From the IMG/VR virus record IMGVR_UViG_3300030108_005444, positions 1 to 64,000 of that record: a stretch of 64,000 bases of DNA. One strand, written 5' to 3'. Within the stretch, counting starts at the first letter, position 1. Each line of letters opens with the position of its first letter. Of this stretch, positions 36,686 through 45,034 are shown one piece after another. The translations under genes and the position numbers were made by a program. Under the pieces are notes generated by a model that was not told the DNA's origin, made no database searches, and saw nothing but the letters and a program-made list of their open reading frames with translations. The DNA comes from a virus.

Positions 36686-37678
36686 ATGAAGAAAAAACTT
36701 TCTATTTGGGAACCAATAGCACAAGGAGTGCCATCTGAAGACTTCATAAAAATTCTATCAAAACATTTTACACATTGTTTAGAGAATAATATTGATATTG
36801 TTTTAGACTTTTTTCCAGAAGGTCCTAATTTATATGAAAACAATATTTGGGGATTGATACAAAATGTCTGTAATTCATTTGATGTTGACACATCCAATAT
36901 CCAGATTGAAATTTGTGATTTCAATGCTGACTATCCTTGTAAGGTTATAAAAAGACAGCCTTACTGGTTCAATGCTCTATATAAGTTTCCAGATCTATTT
37001 GATCATACAATAAATCCTAAAATTGAAAAATTATTTGGACATTTTGTAGGGAGGCCAAGTTGGGATAGATTAGTTCTACATTCTACAATAAAACAAACTA
37101 ACAATAGTCTGTTCACTTTTTGGCAAGGTAAAGATAAGCCTGCTTCATACCAAAAAACTTTACAAAATATACAAAAATTATACCCAAATGATTATGAAAA
37201 ATATAAAAAAATTTTAGACGCGACGCCACATTCGAACATAAAAATGAAGCCAGTTTATAAAGACTTCACAACTTTTCCGCGAAACGTATATCCTCTAAAA
37301 CCTTATTATCAAAAAATATTTGTTGATATTGTAAGTGAAACATTTATCTATGATCGCACATGCTTTATCACGGAAAAAACAGCAAGACCTATTGTGTTTA
37401 GAACTCCATTTATTATAATGGGTGGCCTTGGTTTCTTGAAAATATTGAAGGAATTAGGTTTCAAAACTTTTGACAAATGGTGGCCTGAGGAGTATGACAA
37501 CTACAGTGGCCAAGAAAGAGTAAAACAAATTCAGCAAGTAATTAAATTAATACAAGCCAAGGACAATATCGAACAAATAAAAAATGAAATGTTACCTGTA
37601 GTAGAACACAATTATAAACATCTAATGTCACGCAGTTGGAATCAATTCGCAAAAAAATTAGGACTTAATCATGTCTAA
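36686..37678 (+). CDS. GT-B-like glycosyltransferase family protein, copy 1
   Basis: 330 residues. The C-terminal third has 'ETFIYDRTCFITEKTARPIVFRTPFIIMGG', then 'LKELGFKTFDKWWPEEYD' and 'RVKQIQQVI'. The 'TEK....I......P..' stretch resembles the donor-binding segment of GT-B enzymes such as GT10 fucosyltransferases ('..TEK...A...G..P'). Two related genes occur on the other strand (48144-49196 and 53127-54209), sharing '(T/S)E......RPF(I/V)' and 'L..(L/R)GF..F'. The N-terminal half is divergent. A role in sugar transfer fits the operon; the assignment to a GT family is tentative. Confidence 0.5.
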   Translation: MKKKLSIWEPIAQGVPSEDFIKILSKHFTHCLENNIDIVLDFFPEGPNLYENNIWGLIQNVCNSFDVDTSNIQIEICDFNADYPCKVIKRQPYWFNALYKFPDLFDHTINPKIEKLFGHFVGRPSWDRLVLHSTIKQTNNSLFTFWQGKDKPASYQKTLQNIQKLYPNDYEKYKKILDATPHSNIKMKPVYKDFTTFPRNVYPLKPYYQKIFVDIVSETFIYDRTCFITEKTARPIVFRTPFIIMGGLGFLKILKELGFKTFDKWWPEEYDNYSGQERVKQIQQVIKLIQAKDNIEQIKNEMLPVVEHNYKHLMSRSWNQFAKKLGLNHV

Positions 37679-39131
37679 AATTGTTTGGGGCATATCTGCT
37701 TTGTTTCATGATGCTGGATTGTCCGTAATAAAAGACAATGAACTGGTATTTGGCGCTCATGCTGAAAGATACTCAGGCGTAAAACATGACGATAAATTAA
37801 ACCGAAACTTAATCAAGGAAGCATTAAAATATGGCCATCCTGATCATGTGGTATGGTATGAGAATCCTTGGAAGAAAAGATTAAGACAAATTTTTTCAAC
37901 AGAAGTTTTTTATGGGAAGTGGTGTCCTAATCCAAAAAAATATCTCCATAATTTCGGGATAAGATGTCCTGTATCATTTGTTGATCATCATTATTCACAT
38001 GCTTGTGCGGGTGCGTACACTTCTGAATATAGTAGGGCAATTGTTGTGGTTATAGATGCTATTGGCGAACTTGACACTTGCTCAGTATGGGAATATAGCA
38101 AAGACTTAGGCCTATTTAAAAAATGGTCTGTGAAATATCCCACATCCATGGGCCTGCTCTATTCAGCCTTCACAAAACGTTGTGGACTAAAACCAATGGA
38201 TGAAGAGTATATTACAATGGGTATGGCGGCATGGGGAAAGCCAATCTATGTTGAACAAATTAAAATGGATTTTATAGAATCTTACAATCCTTTCAAAATG
38301 AAACGTAATGTACACAAAGGCATTGCTGACTATCTGCCTGATGCTAATCCAATGGATCTTGCGGCCTCAATACAATGTATCGCAGAAGAATTTATAACCA
38401 CTTTTATTCAACAAGCGGTCAACCATCACGATAATCTACCAGTCATATATCAAGGAGGAGTGGCACTTAATTGTGTTGCCAATACCAAACTGCTGGACAT
38501 ATGTAAACATGGATTATGGATCATGCCAAATCCAGGCGATTGTGGAAGTTCTGTGGGAGCGGCATTGTCCTACACAAAAAAACCCATTATTTGGCCTGGA
38601 CCCTATATTGGCACTGATATTCGTAAACCATACCCTGTAGACGCTTGTATCACTGAATTAAGCACCAATAAAATGGTGGGTGTAGCGTCTGGACGTGCTG
38701 AATTTGGGCCTAGAGCACTAGGACATAGATCGCTTCTAGCAGATCCAAGAGGGCATGATATCAAGGATAAAGTAAATGAAATTAAACGTAGACAAAAGTT
38801 TCGTCCATTTGCGCCTGCCATACTTGAAGAACATTTACATGATTATTTTGAAATAAACACCGACACTTCACCTTACATGCAGTATGTAGGAATTTGTAAG
38901 CATCCAGATAAATTTCCTGCCATTGTACATATAGATGGTACATCAAGAATACAAACTGTAGGAAAGTCTGATTCAACTGGTTTTAGGAAACTGTTAGAAA
39001 AGTGGTATGCTAAGACAGGTTGTCCAATGCTATTAAACACGTCCCTGAACATCAGGGGAAAGCCAATGGTTAATAATCGAGATGATGCTGATCAGTTTGA
39101 AAATGAATATGGCATTAAAGTTTTATCATAA
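37671..39131 (+). CDS. Carbamoyltransferase (NodU/CmcH family)
   Basis: 486 residues. N-terminal ASKHA-like domain: 'GISALFHDAGLSVI', 'AERYSGVKHD', 'DHHYSHACAGAY' (metal/nucleotide-binding His residues) and 'VVVIDAIGE'. C-terminal YrdC-like carbamoyltransferase part: 'GGVALNCVANTKL', 'PGDCGSSVGAAL', 'EFGPRALGHRSLLADPR', 'RQKFRPFAPAIL', 'LNTSLNIRGKPMV'. Enzymes of this family use carbamoyl phosphate and ATP to O-carbamoylate sugars or antibiotics. The protein is somewhat shorter than typical (about 550-600). NodU-like genes are known in marine T4-like phages. Here it overlaps its neighbours by 8 and 1 nt and would put a carbamoyl group on the operon's product. Confidence 0.9.
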   Translation: MSKIVWGISALFHDAGLSVIKDNELVFGAHAERYSGVKHDDKLNRNLIKEALKYGHPDHVVWYENPWKKRLRQIFSTEVFYGKWCPNPKKYLHNFGIRCPVSFVDHHYSHACAGAYTSEYSRAIVVVIDAIGELDTCSVWEYSKDLGLFKKWSVKYPTSMGLLYSAFTKRCGLKPMDEEYITMGMAAWGKPIYVEQIKMDFIESYNPFKMKRNVHKGIADYLPDANPMDLAASIQCIAEEFITTFIQQAVNHHDNLPVIYQGGVALNCVANTKLLDICKHGLWIMPNPGDCGSSVGAALSYTKKPIIWPGPYIGTDIRKPYPVDACITELSTNKMVGVASGRAEFGPRALGHRSLLADPRGHDIKDKVNEIKRRQKFRPFAPAILEEHLHDYFEINTDTSPYMQYVGICKHPDKFPAIVHIDGTSRIQTVGKSDSTGFRKLLEKWYAKTGCPMLLNTSLNIRGKPMVNNRDDADQFENEYGIKVLS

Positions 39132-40654
39132 TGTACGATCGTTTTGAATACAATGGCACCTTAACAAATTATCCTAGCAAAACTAATTGGTATTGGATAA
39201 CACATTCTGATAATAATTACACAAATTTTGATTTTGATTACCACACACCTGAATGGGAATCATATTGTGTTCAAGTGTTTGGTGATCAACATTCAAAAAA
39301 TTCTCACACATATCTTGTTAACAAAGAACACGATGATAACTCACCTTGGCAATTCCATGAAAACAAAGTGGATAGAATAGGCAAAGTTCCTATTTTTCAT
39401 GCCACCAACTTTCAACCGGATGAAACAGAAGGCGTAAGAATGTTCTCCAATTTTTTTAATTTTATCAAAAGATGTTGTAACAAAACTGACAGCGATTTTT
39501 TTTGGATTACATCTTCAGTTTGCGATTATTCTAGTTTCGACTTTACGTGGCATCCTGACATAGGTGAAGAAAAGTTTTTACACACGTGGACCACGCAGGA
39601 CAACAAGTATGGATACACATTTTTTGTGCCAAGACAGGAGTTTATGCGTCAATGTCAAACACTTCAAAAATTAGAATGGTTCAAACAAATAAAATACCAT
39701 TATGAAGTTAGTATAAACCAATTGCCTGTCAGTTTTTTTACTTTAGAAAATGGAGTGGCAGAAACAATTAAGCATCATAAATTTACGCATCACTATGAAT
39801 GGTTTGTAGAACAGGGAGTTATGTTTGACACTGAAAAATTCCAACCATCAAGATGGGACGATATCCAAATAGAAACATATGGCCGTAATTCAAATGCACT
39901 GTTAGTACCAAGGGAAGCCAAGTCGTTTGTAGTGGATCAAGTTTATGATTATCCACATATCGTGAATAAACCTTACATAATTAAAGAGCCTGAATTTGAT
40001 ATGTTTGTATTAGGCTATAAAGAGCCTGACTTGGAACGGAACTATGATGAAGTTAAATTAAAATACCCCAATGCTAAACTTGTGTCCGGCATTCAAGGCA
40101 ATGTAAATGCTTACAAAGAATGTGCAGAACAAAGCAAAACAGAATATTTTTGGATTATATTTGGCAAGTCTAAAATCAATAAAAATTTTACATTTGATTA
40201 TCATCCCAACTGTATGGAAAGGCCACATCATCATATTTTTAAATGCTATAATCCTATGATTGATTATGCGTATGGACATATGGGCATAGTGTTATACCAT
40301 AAAAAAATGGTTTTGGATGCTACAGAGTGGGGTCCAGACTTTACATGTTCTTTTCCTGTAAAACTAATTGATCAAATATCAAACATAGCGAATTATTTTC
40401 AAACAGAATTTTTAACTTATAGAACTGCATTCAGAGAGTGTGTAAAATTAGCGTCAAACTGCATCAAAGGAAGTGATCCAAATACTAATAATGTGATTTT
40501 AACTAAATGGTTGAATAATTCGAATGGCACACATGCTAATTGGAACCAACAAGGGGCCGAAGATGCTGTAAAATTTGTTGCTGAAGGTCAAGACCTTAAC
40601 AAAATCTGGGATTGGAACTTTATTAATTCAATGTTCCAAAAACACAAACTATGA
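39131..40654 (+). CDS. Repeat protein with three glycosyltransferase-like segments
   Basis: 507 residues. Three copies of a segment recur: 'NWYWITHSDNNYTNFDFDYHTPEW' (about 18-41), 'DFFWITSSVCDYSSFDFTWHPDIGEEKFLHTW' (about 119-151) and 'EYFWIIFGKSKINKNFTFDYHPNCMERPHHHIF' (about 337-369). The third is preceded by 'FDMFVLGYKEPDLERNYDEVKLKYPNAKLVSGI' and 'AYKECAEQS', matching the donor-binding half of the GT-A-like protein at 28134-28994 ('IFLSYKEPN...NW..LK...WAKRV.G'). The DxD of that protein is not kept, so catalysis is doubtful; it may bind glycans or be a scaffold. It ends the + strand operon, converging with 40649-41731. Confidence 0.55.
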   Translation: MYDRFEYNGTLTNYPSKTNWYWITHSDNNYTNFDFDYHTPEWESYCVQVFGDQHSKNSHTYLVNKEHDDNSPWQFHENKVDRIGKVPIFHATNFQPDETEGVRMFSNFFNFIKRCCNKTDSDFFWITSSVCDYSSFDFTWHPDIGEEKFLHTWTTQDNKYGYTFFVPRQEFMRQCQTLQKLEWFKQIKYHYEVSINQLPVSFFTLENGVAETIKHHKFTHHYEWFVEQGVMFDTEKFQPSRWDDIQIETYGRNSNALLVPREAKSFVVDQVYDYPHIVNKPYIIKEPEFDMFVLGYKEPDLERNYDEVKLKYPNAKLVSGIQGNVNAYKECAEQSKTEYFWIIFGKSKINKNFTFDYHPNCMERPHHHIFKCYNPMIDYAYGHMGIVLYHKKMVLDATEWGPDFTCSFPVKLIDQISNIANYFQTEFLTYRTAFRECVKLASNCIKGSDPNTNNVILTKWLNNSNGTHANWNQQGAEDAVKFVAEGQDLNKIWDWNFINSMFQKHKL

Positions 40655-41731
40655 ATATTTGCGTACCCAATTGTTGATATGTTGAATCACATATGATTGT
40701 TCAGATTGTGTCATTGAATAATAACAAGGCAAACTAACAATTTGTTCACACACCCATTCAGATTTGACACATTGTTGAAATGGGTAATAAGGCCTATGGG
40801 TGTTGATTGACGTAGGATAATGTATTTTTGTTTGTATACCCTTTTCCATCATGTGCTGTCGAAAAAGATTCCTATTTGGAACTTGTATTACATAAGCATA
40901 AAATGAATGTAAACAATTTTTTTTAATTTTAGGGGTCACACATTTTAACTCATTGTTATATGTACTTGCTATGATCCTTTTTTTATTGTTCCAATCCAAA
41001 TAAAATTTAATTTTTTCTAATAACACTGAAGCCTGAATACAATCCATTCTAGCATTATATCCAATTTCTACGTAGTTGTCATGATCAATTCTTCCATGGT
41101 CTCTTAATATTTTTACTTTATCAATTAGATTTTGTTGCCCAGTCACAGCACCAGCATCTCCTATAGCTCCTAAGTTTTTGATAGGATTAAAAGAAAAACA
41201 AGTTAGGTCTACCAATCCTCCAACTCTTTTATTATTATATTCTGCTCCAGTGCTGTGTGCCGCATCTTCGATCAGTTTCAAATTATATTTTTCACTAATT
41301 AATTTTAATCTTGATATATCAGGAGTCTGCCCATACAAATCAACAAATAATATTGCTTTTGTTTTAGGACTTATTTTTTCTTCTATTTTGTCAGAATCAA
41401 TATGATAATAATCATCTATGTCTACAAACACAGGATCAGCACCTATTGATTTGATTGCTTCCACTGTTGAGACATATGTGTGGGGGGTTGTGATAACTTG
41501 ATGTCCATGTCTAACTCCACAGGCTCTTAGTGCTAGAACCAGTGCTTGTGTGCCATTAGATACTGCGGCACTTCCTTCTGCTGAACAATGTTTTGCCCAC
41601 TTCTGTTCAAAAACTTTGATGATCGGACCGTTCACAAATTCAGTTGTGTTCAGAATCTTGTTGATTGCTTTATCAATCTCTGACCTGCAGTCATTGTATT
41701 GGTCATCAAGTTTAGTAAATGGAATATTCAT
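40649..41731 (-). CDS. DegT/DnrJ/EryC1-family aminotransferase (nucleotide-sugar aminotransferase)
   Basis: 360 residues, full length for the family. 'NGTQALVLALRACGV' binds the PLP phosphate, 'PHTYVST' and 'FVDIDDYYHID' are typical, 'IEDAAHSTGAEY' carries the PLP-contacting Asp, and 'CFSFNPIKNLGAIGDAGAV' holds the Schiff-base Lys. These enzymes transfer an amino group from glutamate or glutamine to a keto-sugar nucleotide. The C-terminal 'TKIHYPTSINTHRPY' is the usual substrate-side end. It overlaps the upstream epimerase gene by 20 nt, so the two probably make an amino-sugar donor. It converges with the repeat protein, overlapping by 6 nt. Confidence 0.9.
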   Translation of the reverse strand: MNIPFTKLDDQYNDCRSEIDKAINKILNTTEFVNGPIIKVFEQKWAKHCSAEGSAAVSNGTQALVLALRACGVRHGHQVITTPHTYVSTVEAIKSIGADPVFVDIDDYYHIDSDKIEEKISPKTKAILFVDLYGQTPDISRLKLISEKYNLKLIEDAAHSTGAEYNNKRVGGLVDLTCFSFNPIKNLGAIGDAGAVTGQQNLIDKVKILRDHGRIDHDNYVEIGYNARMDCIQASVLLEKIKFYLDWNNKKRIIASTYNNELKCVTPKIKKNCLHSFYAYVIQVPNRNLFRQHMMEKGIQTKIHYPTSINTHRPYYPFQQCVKSEWVCEQIVSLPCYYSMTQSEQSYVIQHINNWVRKYS

Positions 41732-42647
41732 CTATTTTTTCCAATGCTTGAAAAAAATCAAACTTGCGTTTGTAACCTAATAAATTTTTTATTTTCTGGA
41801 TGTTTAATGATCCTCTGTTTGGAAAATACTTTTCTCTATTTACGGGTACAAGAGTGCTTTTACTATCATAATGTTGCTTTATAGTTTCTGCTAATTGTTT
41901 AATTGACAGACTATGTTCACCACTAATGTTGAATGTTTCATTTGTTACATCTGAATCGATCGCTAAGTCAATTGATGTTACAAAGTCATCCACATAAGTT
42001 ATATCTGTAAATGTATCCTGTGCGTAAAAAATTTCCTGCCCTGTTATAGCAGACTTGATAAATTTTGACACCAGCCTATCACCTATGTCATTGTTACCAA
42101 ACACACAGATTGGTCTAAAAATTATGTAAGAAAAGTTTTTATTTTTCGCATTTGATTTCAGCAAATACTCTTGACTTAACTTGAGACTACCATATAAATT
42201 GATTGGAGCACATAATGTGTTTTCGTCAGCATCATGTTGATAATTTCCATACACATTTGAACTGCTTACATGAATATATTTTTTTACCGGATATTTCATT
42301 GTGTTTATCATGCCTTGGATCATGCCTTCAGCACTAAGGACAGGATATTTTTCTGATAAACTTACTCTTGGATAAGCGGCCAAATTTATTATAATTTCTG
42401 GCTTAAAATTATCGATAGTGTCTTGGATAAGAGAATGATCAATTACGGAGCCATTAACAGTATCAACATTGTACCACTGTTTGGTTCTGTCTTGGATGAT
42501 TTGATTTTTTATTCTTTCATGCGTGATGCCAAAAATATTAAAATTATCATACACACAAATATCATGCTTAGATTGTAGAAGATTAACTAAATGATGCCCT
42601 ATAAAACCAGCACCACCAAATATAAGGATTTTATTCTTCTGTGTCAT
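41712..42647 (-). CDS. NAD-dependent epimerase/dehydratase (extended SDR)
   Basis: 311 residues with the N-terminal NAD-binding 'ILIFGGAGFIGHHLVNLL' (GxxGxxG, residues 8-25), 'HVSSSNVYG' (Ser of the triad), 'LYGSLKLSQEY' (Tyr-x3-Lys) and 'FRPICVFG'. It belongs to the GalE/RmlB-type nucleotide-sugar epimerases and dehydratases. 'QDTFTDITYVDD' is the usual substrate loop. Paired with the aminotransferase downstream, it would supply the keto-sugar substrate. Its start lies 17 nt inside the end of the omega-like gene, making one transcript with transcription-related genes, which is unusual. Confidence 0.9.
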   Translation of the reverse strand: MTQKNKILIFGGAGFIGHHLVNLLQSKHDICVYDNFNIFGITHERIKNQIIQDRTKQWYNVDTVNGSVIDHSLIQDTIDNFKPEIIINLAAYPRVSLSEKYPVLSAEGMIQGMINTMKYPVKKYIHVSSSNVYGNYQHDADENTLCAPINLYGSLKLSQEYLLKSNAKNKNFSYIIFRPICVFGNNDIGDRLVSKFIKSAITGQEIFYAQDTFTDITYVDDFVTSIDLAIDSDVTNETFNISGEHSLSIKQLAETIKQHYDSKSTLVPVNREKYFPNRGSLNIQKIKNLLGYKRKFDFFQALEKIDEYSIY

Positions 42648-42912
42648 CTAAAGTGGGCGGAGATACTTTCTGCATAGACTTAATTAATTCATCTTTCAGT
42701 TCAATCATGTCTAGTTGCCCAGTCTCAAAATCACGCAGAGCATTTACTGTGTGCGATTGGCCCCTTTGGTGTTCTTCATGAACCAATGTGCGACTACTTC
42801 CTTTGTTCAGCTGTTTAGCTCTGTGTGAGGCCAAAAGGATCATTTCATAGCGATTACCAACTCCTTGTTCTTGGCACTTATTCCAAGCTTCTTGGGCAAA
42901 TACTCTTGCCAC
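42631..42912 (-). CDS. rpoZ: RNA polymerase omega subunit-like protein
   Basis: 93 residues. It begins 'MARV' like proteobacterial RpoZ and keeps the family core: 'VGNRYEMILLASHRAKQLNKGSS' (omega: 'NRFELVLLAARRARQ...G') and 'HTVNALRDFETGQLDMIELKDELIKS' (omega: 'TVIALREI..G....'). Omega binds the C-terminal end of the beta-prime subunit, helps enzyme assembly and forms part of the ppGpp site. A phage copy could replace or compete with the host subunit to change polymerase behaviour in infection. An insertion 'LVHEEHQRGQS' sits between the two conserved blocks. It overlaps the epimerase gene and follows two conserved small genes. Homology is by eye and should be tested by profile search. Confidence 0.75.
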   Translation of the reverse strand: MARVFAQEAWNKCQEQGVGNRYEMILLASHRAKQLNKGSSRTLVHEEHQRGQSHTVNALRDFETGQLDMIELKDELIKSMQKVSPPTLDDTEE

Positions 42913-42915
42913 TAT

Positions 42916-43509
42916 CTATGCCTCTTCAGTTTGTTTTTTTGGTCGACCTTTTTTAGGTTTCAGTTCTGGATCAAGTTCGTATGCTCTTTCTTTCAACACA
43001 TTCATTTTCTTTTCCAGTCTTTCTGCTCGTGCCAACATTAGTTTTGCTTCATTTTTGCCTGAAGTGCCTGCCGCAGTAGTGTCAGGTTGTATTGATAGAC
43101 CTGCTAGGTCCACACCTTTTTGACTTGCTATCATCTCATTTAGTTTGTCTAACTGAACAGCGTCTGCTCCTTCTTCTGTGACCATTACATTTTCAGTTGC
43201 TTGTTTCAGCAATTTACCATTGCTATGGAGATATTCTAATACTGTTACTCCTTGTACTGATGTTGCTTGATCTTGAACAATTGGATTTTGCGAGTCTTCC
43301 AGAGGCATTTTGTGTCTACCTAAAATGTGTGCGAATTCAAATGATTCCTGGCCATCTGGTGATTCTAACAATCCTTCAATTATATCTTCTTCAAACGGAA
43401 GCATAGCATCTCTATCTATCACAAGACTAGAATAAGGATCATTAGGTATTGTACGATAGGCAATTATTACTTTAGTGCCTGTGGTTTTTAACATCCCGAT
43501 GTGTTTCAT
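42916..43509 (-). CDS. Conserved marine T4-like phage protein with basic C-terminal tail
   Basis: 197 residues. It opens 'MKHIGMLKTTGTKVIIAYRTIPNDPYSSLVIDRDAMLP', a start I associate with conserved proteins of T4-like marine phages. The middle holds 'TVLEYLHSNGKLLKQATENVMVT' and 'VQLDKLNEMIASQKGVDLAGL'. The end is a coiled-coil-like helix followed by 'KPKKGRPKKQT', an AT-hook-like basic motif that could touch nucleic acid. No enzyme signature is seen. It abuts the genes on both sides within a short operon that also carries the RpoZ-like protein. A DNA- or polymerase-associated role is possible but unproven. Confidence 0.6.
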   Translation of the reverse strand: MKHIGMLKTTGTKVIIAYRTIPNDPYSSLVIDRDAMLPFEEDIIEGLLESPDGQESFEFAHILGRHKMPLEDSQNPIVQDQATSVQGVTVLEYLHSNGKLLKQATENVMVTEEGADAVQLDKLNEMIASQKGVDLAGLSIQPDTTAAGTSGKNEAKLMLARAERLEKKMNVLKERAYELDPELKPKKGRPKKQTEEA

Positions 43510-43794
43510 TTATTTCTCCTCTGTTTTTACCTCAGCAGGCGAATCAGTGTTTGCTGTTTCTTCTGCTTTTGCTTTGGCATCGACTGCTTTTAAAAATACA
43601 TCTAATTTTTCAAACACTTCTCCTACTGTCTTCAGTTCAACGCCTTTGAATGCGCCACGTTGAGATGAAATGTCAATAATTGTTCTGATGTTTCTAAGAT
43701 CAGCAACTGTTAGCGAGGGCGCCTCTGCTTGTGGAGTAGACACAGTGCCATCCTGCATCGGAGCAGTGTCTTCTTTTTTTGTTTCTTCTACCAT
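43510..43794 (-). CDS. Small conserved protein, helical
   Basis: 94 residues: a polar Glu/Thr/Gln-rich N-terminus ('MVEETKKEDTAPMQDGTVSTPQAEAP'), a predicted helical core 'LTVADLRNIRTIIDISSQRGAFKGVELKTVGEVFEKLDVFLKAV' and an acidic tail. It is first in an operon with the AT-hook-tailed protein and the RpoZ-like gene, 1 nt apart from the next. AAGGAG lies 8 nt before the ATG, and a sigma70-type promoter with a perfect 20-bp palindrome precedes it. Similar core helices occur in marine T4-like phages as far as I recall; function is unknown. Confidence 0.65.
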   Translation of the reverse strand: MVEETKKEDTAPMQDGTVSTPQAEAPSLTVADLRNIRTIIDISSQRGAFKGVELKTVGEVFEKLDVFLKAVDAKAKAEETANTDSPAEVKTEEK

Positions 43795-43815
43795 ACGGAG
43801 TCTCCTTGGTTATAT

Positions 43816-43835
43816 TATAATATACGTATATTATA
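43816..43835. promoter_or_regulatory. 20-bp perfect palindrome in promoter (operator candidate)
   Basis: Positions 43816-43835 read the same on both strands (10-bp arms centred on ACGT). The palindrome contains the -10 box of the - strand promoter for the 43794 gene. A dimeric repressor or phage regulator could bind here; AT-rich palindromes also arise by chance. Confidence 0.4.
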
Positions 43836-43859
43836 TTTTATTTGTTTGGAAAAAGTCAA
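43830..43859 (-). promoter_or_regulatory. Sigma70-type promoter for 43794-40649 operon
   Basis: TTGACT (43859-43854) and TATAAT (43835-43830) on the - strand, spacer 18 nt. The -35 overlaps the last codons of the VWA gene. It drives the two conserved genes, rpoZ-like, epimerase and aminotransferase genes. Confidence 0.65.
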
Positions 43860-45034
43860 CCATAATAAACGGTTTGTCCAAAAGGTGGTTTTACTTTGTG
43901 GTTTGTATGAATTACCCAAAGTGTATCACAGTAGTCTGCATCTCCCCAACGATCCCAAGTTTCACCATCTGTAAAACAAACTAAAAGTTGTGGTTTTACA
44001 TCATTGTTTTGCATCCATTTCCAGTTTACTGAAATATCAGTACCACCATAACCTTGTGGAGTGTATGTAGTGATATCTTTTCCATCCCATGTTTCAAATT
44101 GTTCTGGAGCATGGACTTCTGTATCAAAACACCATATTTTTATTTTGTAGTCATCAAATTCTTCTGCTATGCCATTTATTTCTGAAAGAAAATCTTTTAG
44201 CATTGATTCGGATATTGAACCAGATGTGTCAATGGATACACATATGTCTAGTTCATTCTGGACATCAAGTCCTGGCAACACCGCATTTGTTGAATACATC
44301 TTACGCGAAGGCCTCATCCATGTGTAGTTGTTTTTGATTTGGCTTTTAATAGTTTGTCTCAACATGCTCCTCCAGTCCAGTTTTGGTTGTGTGATGTCAG
44401 TTATTAGTCTTTCAAGTCCTCTAGGAATACTGCCTGCCCCAGATTGTGCCGCTTTAGCAGATTGTAAAAGCGAATTTTTTATTTCATCTTTAAGTTGATC
44501 TTGTTCTGCTTTTGATAATTTAGGCATTTTAAGTTTTTTCTCTTTGCCATTTTTATCTTTTACAGTAGCCTCTCCTTTGTCAAGATCAATGTGAACATCA
44601 AGAGTTGATTGCTGTTTCTGCGAATCAGATAGTCCATCATAAATTTGTTCGGCTGACAGATCCCTGTATTTTGAATCTAAAAGAGGAGCATCATTACCTG
44701 TGGGTTTGGATCCTATGTTTTCATCATCAAGTATTTGGTTGATAGCATAATCGGCCGCAACGTTCCAACCTGAAGGATCTCTATCACCACGTCTAATCAT
44801 GTGTTCGAATGCCACATGTAACACTTCATGTGCTAATAAAAATTCAACTTGTTTAACATCCAATCGATCAATGAATTCTGGGGCATACCAAAGATGTCTT
44901 CCATCAGTCGCCGCTGTCATTATTTCTGGTTTTTCGATAAGTTTTAACCTTGTTGCCATATTGCCAAAAAAAGGCTTTTTAAGTAATAAGGATATTCTGG
45001 CTGTAACTATTTTTTCTTCTTGAGAAGTTCTCAT
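43856..45034 (-). CDS. VWA-like / putative metallopeptidase protein (DUF2201-type)
   Basis: 392 residues. The N-terminal half carries a zinc-metallopeptidase-like 'LLAHEVLHVAFEHMIRRGDRD' (HExxH, about residue 70) and 'WNVAADYAINQIL'. The C-terminal third is a von Willebrand A-like domain with 'CVSIDTSGSISESMLKDFLSEI' (MIDAS DxSGS), 'KIWCFDTEVHAPEQF' and 'VCFTDGETWDRWGD'. This two-domain build occurs with MoxR-type AAA+ ATPases, and the ATPase gene directly precedes it, with overlapping stop/start. Family knowledge: MoxR-VWA pairs act as chaperones or metal-insertion machines for specific complexes; in marine phages the target is unknown. Confidence 0.85.
   Translation of the reverse strand: MRTSQEEKIVTARISLLLKKPFFGNMATRLKLIEKPEIMTAATDGRHLWYAPEFIDRLDVKQVEFLLAHEVLHVAFEHMIRRGDRDPSGWNVAADYAINQILDDENIGSKPTGNDAPLLDSKYRDLSAEQIYDGLSDSQKQQSTLDVHIDLDKGEATVKDKNGKEKKLKMPKLSKAEQDQLKDEIKNSLLQSAKAAQSGAGSIPRGLERLITDITQPKLDWRSMLRQTIKSQIKNNYTWMRPSRKMYSTNAVLPGLDVQNELDICVSIDTSGSISESMLKDFLSEINGIAEEFDDYKIKIWCFDTEVHAPEQFETWDGKDITTYTPQGYGGTDISVNWKWMQNNDVKPQLLVCFTDGETWDRWGDADYCDTLWVIHTNHKVKPPFGQTVYYG

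Noticed and set aside
26015-40654. Prophage or genomic island boundary, because of many metabolic genes
   Set aside because: No integrase, tRNA, attachment repeat or insertion sequence; gene packing and codon pattern are the same as in the structural part, so this is phage genome.
42916-43509. T4 gp55/gp33-like late transcription factor
   Set aside because: The place next to an omega-like gene and the size fit, but no sigma region 2 motif or clamp-binding tail could be seen, only an AT-hook-like end.
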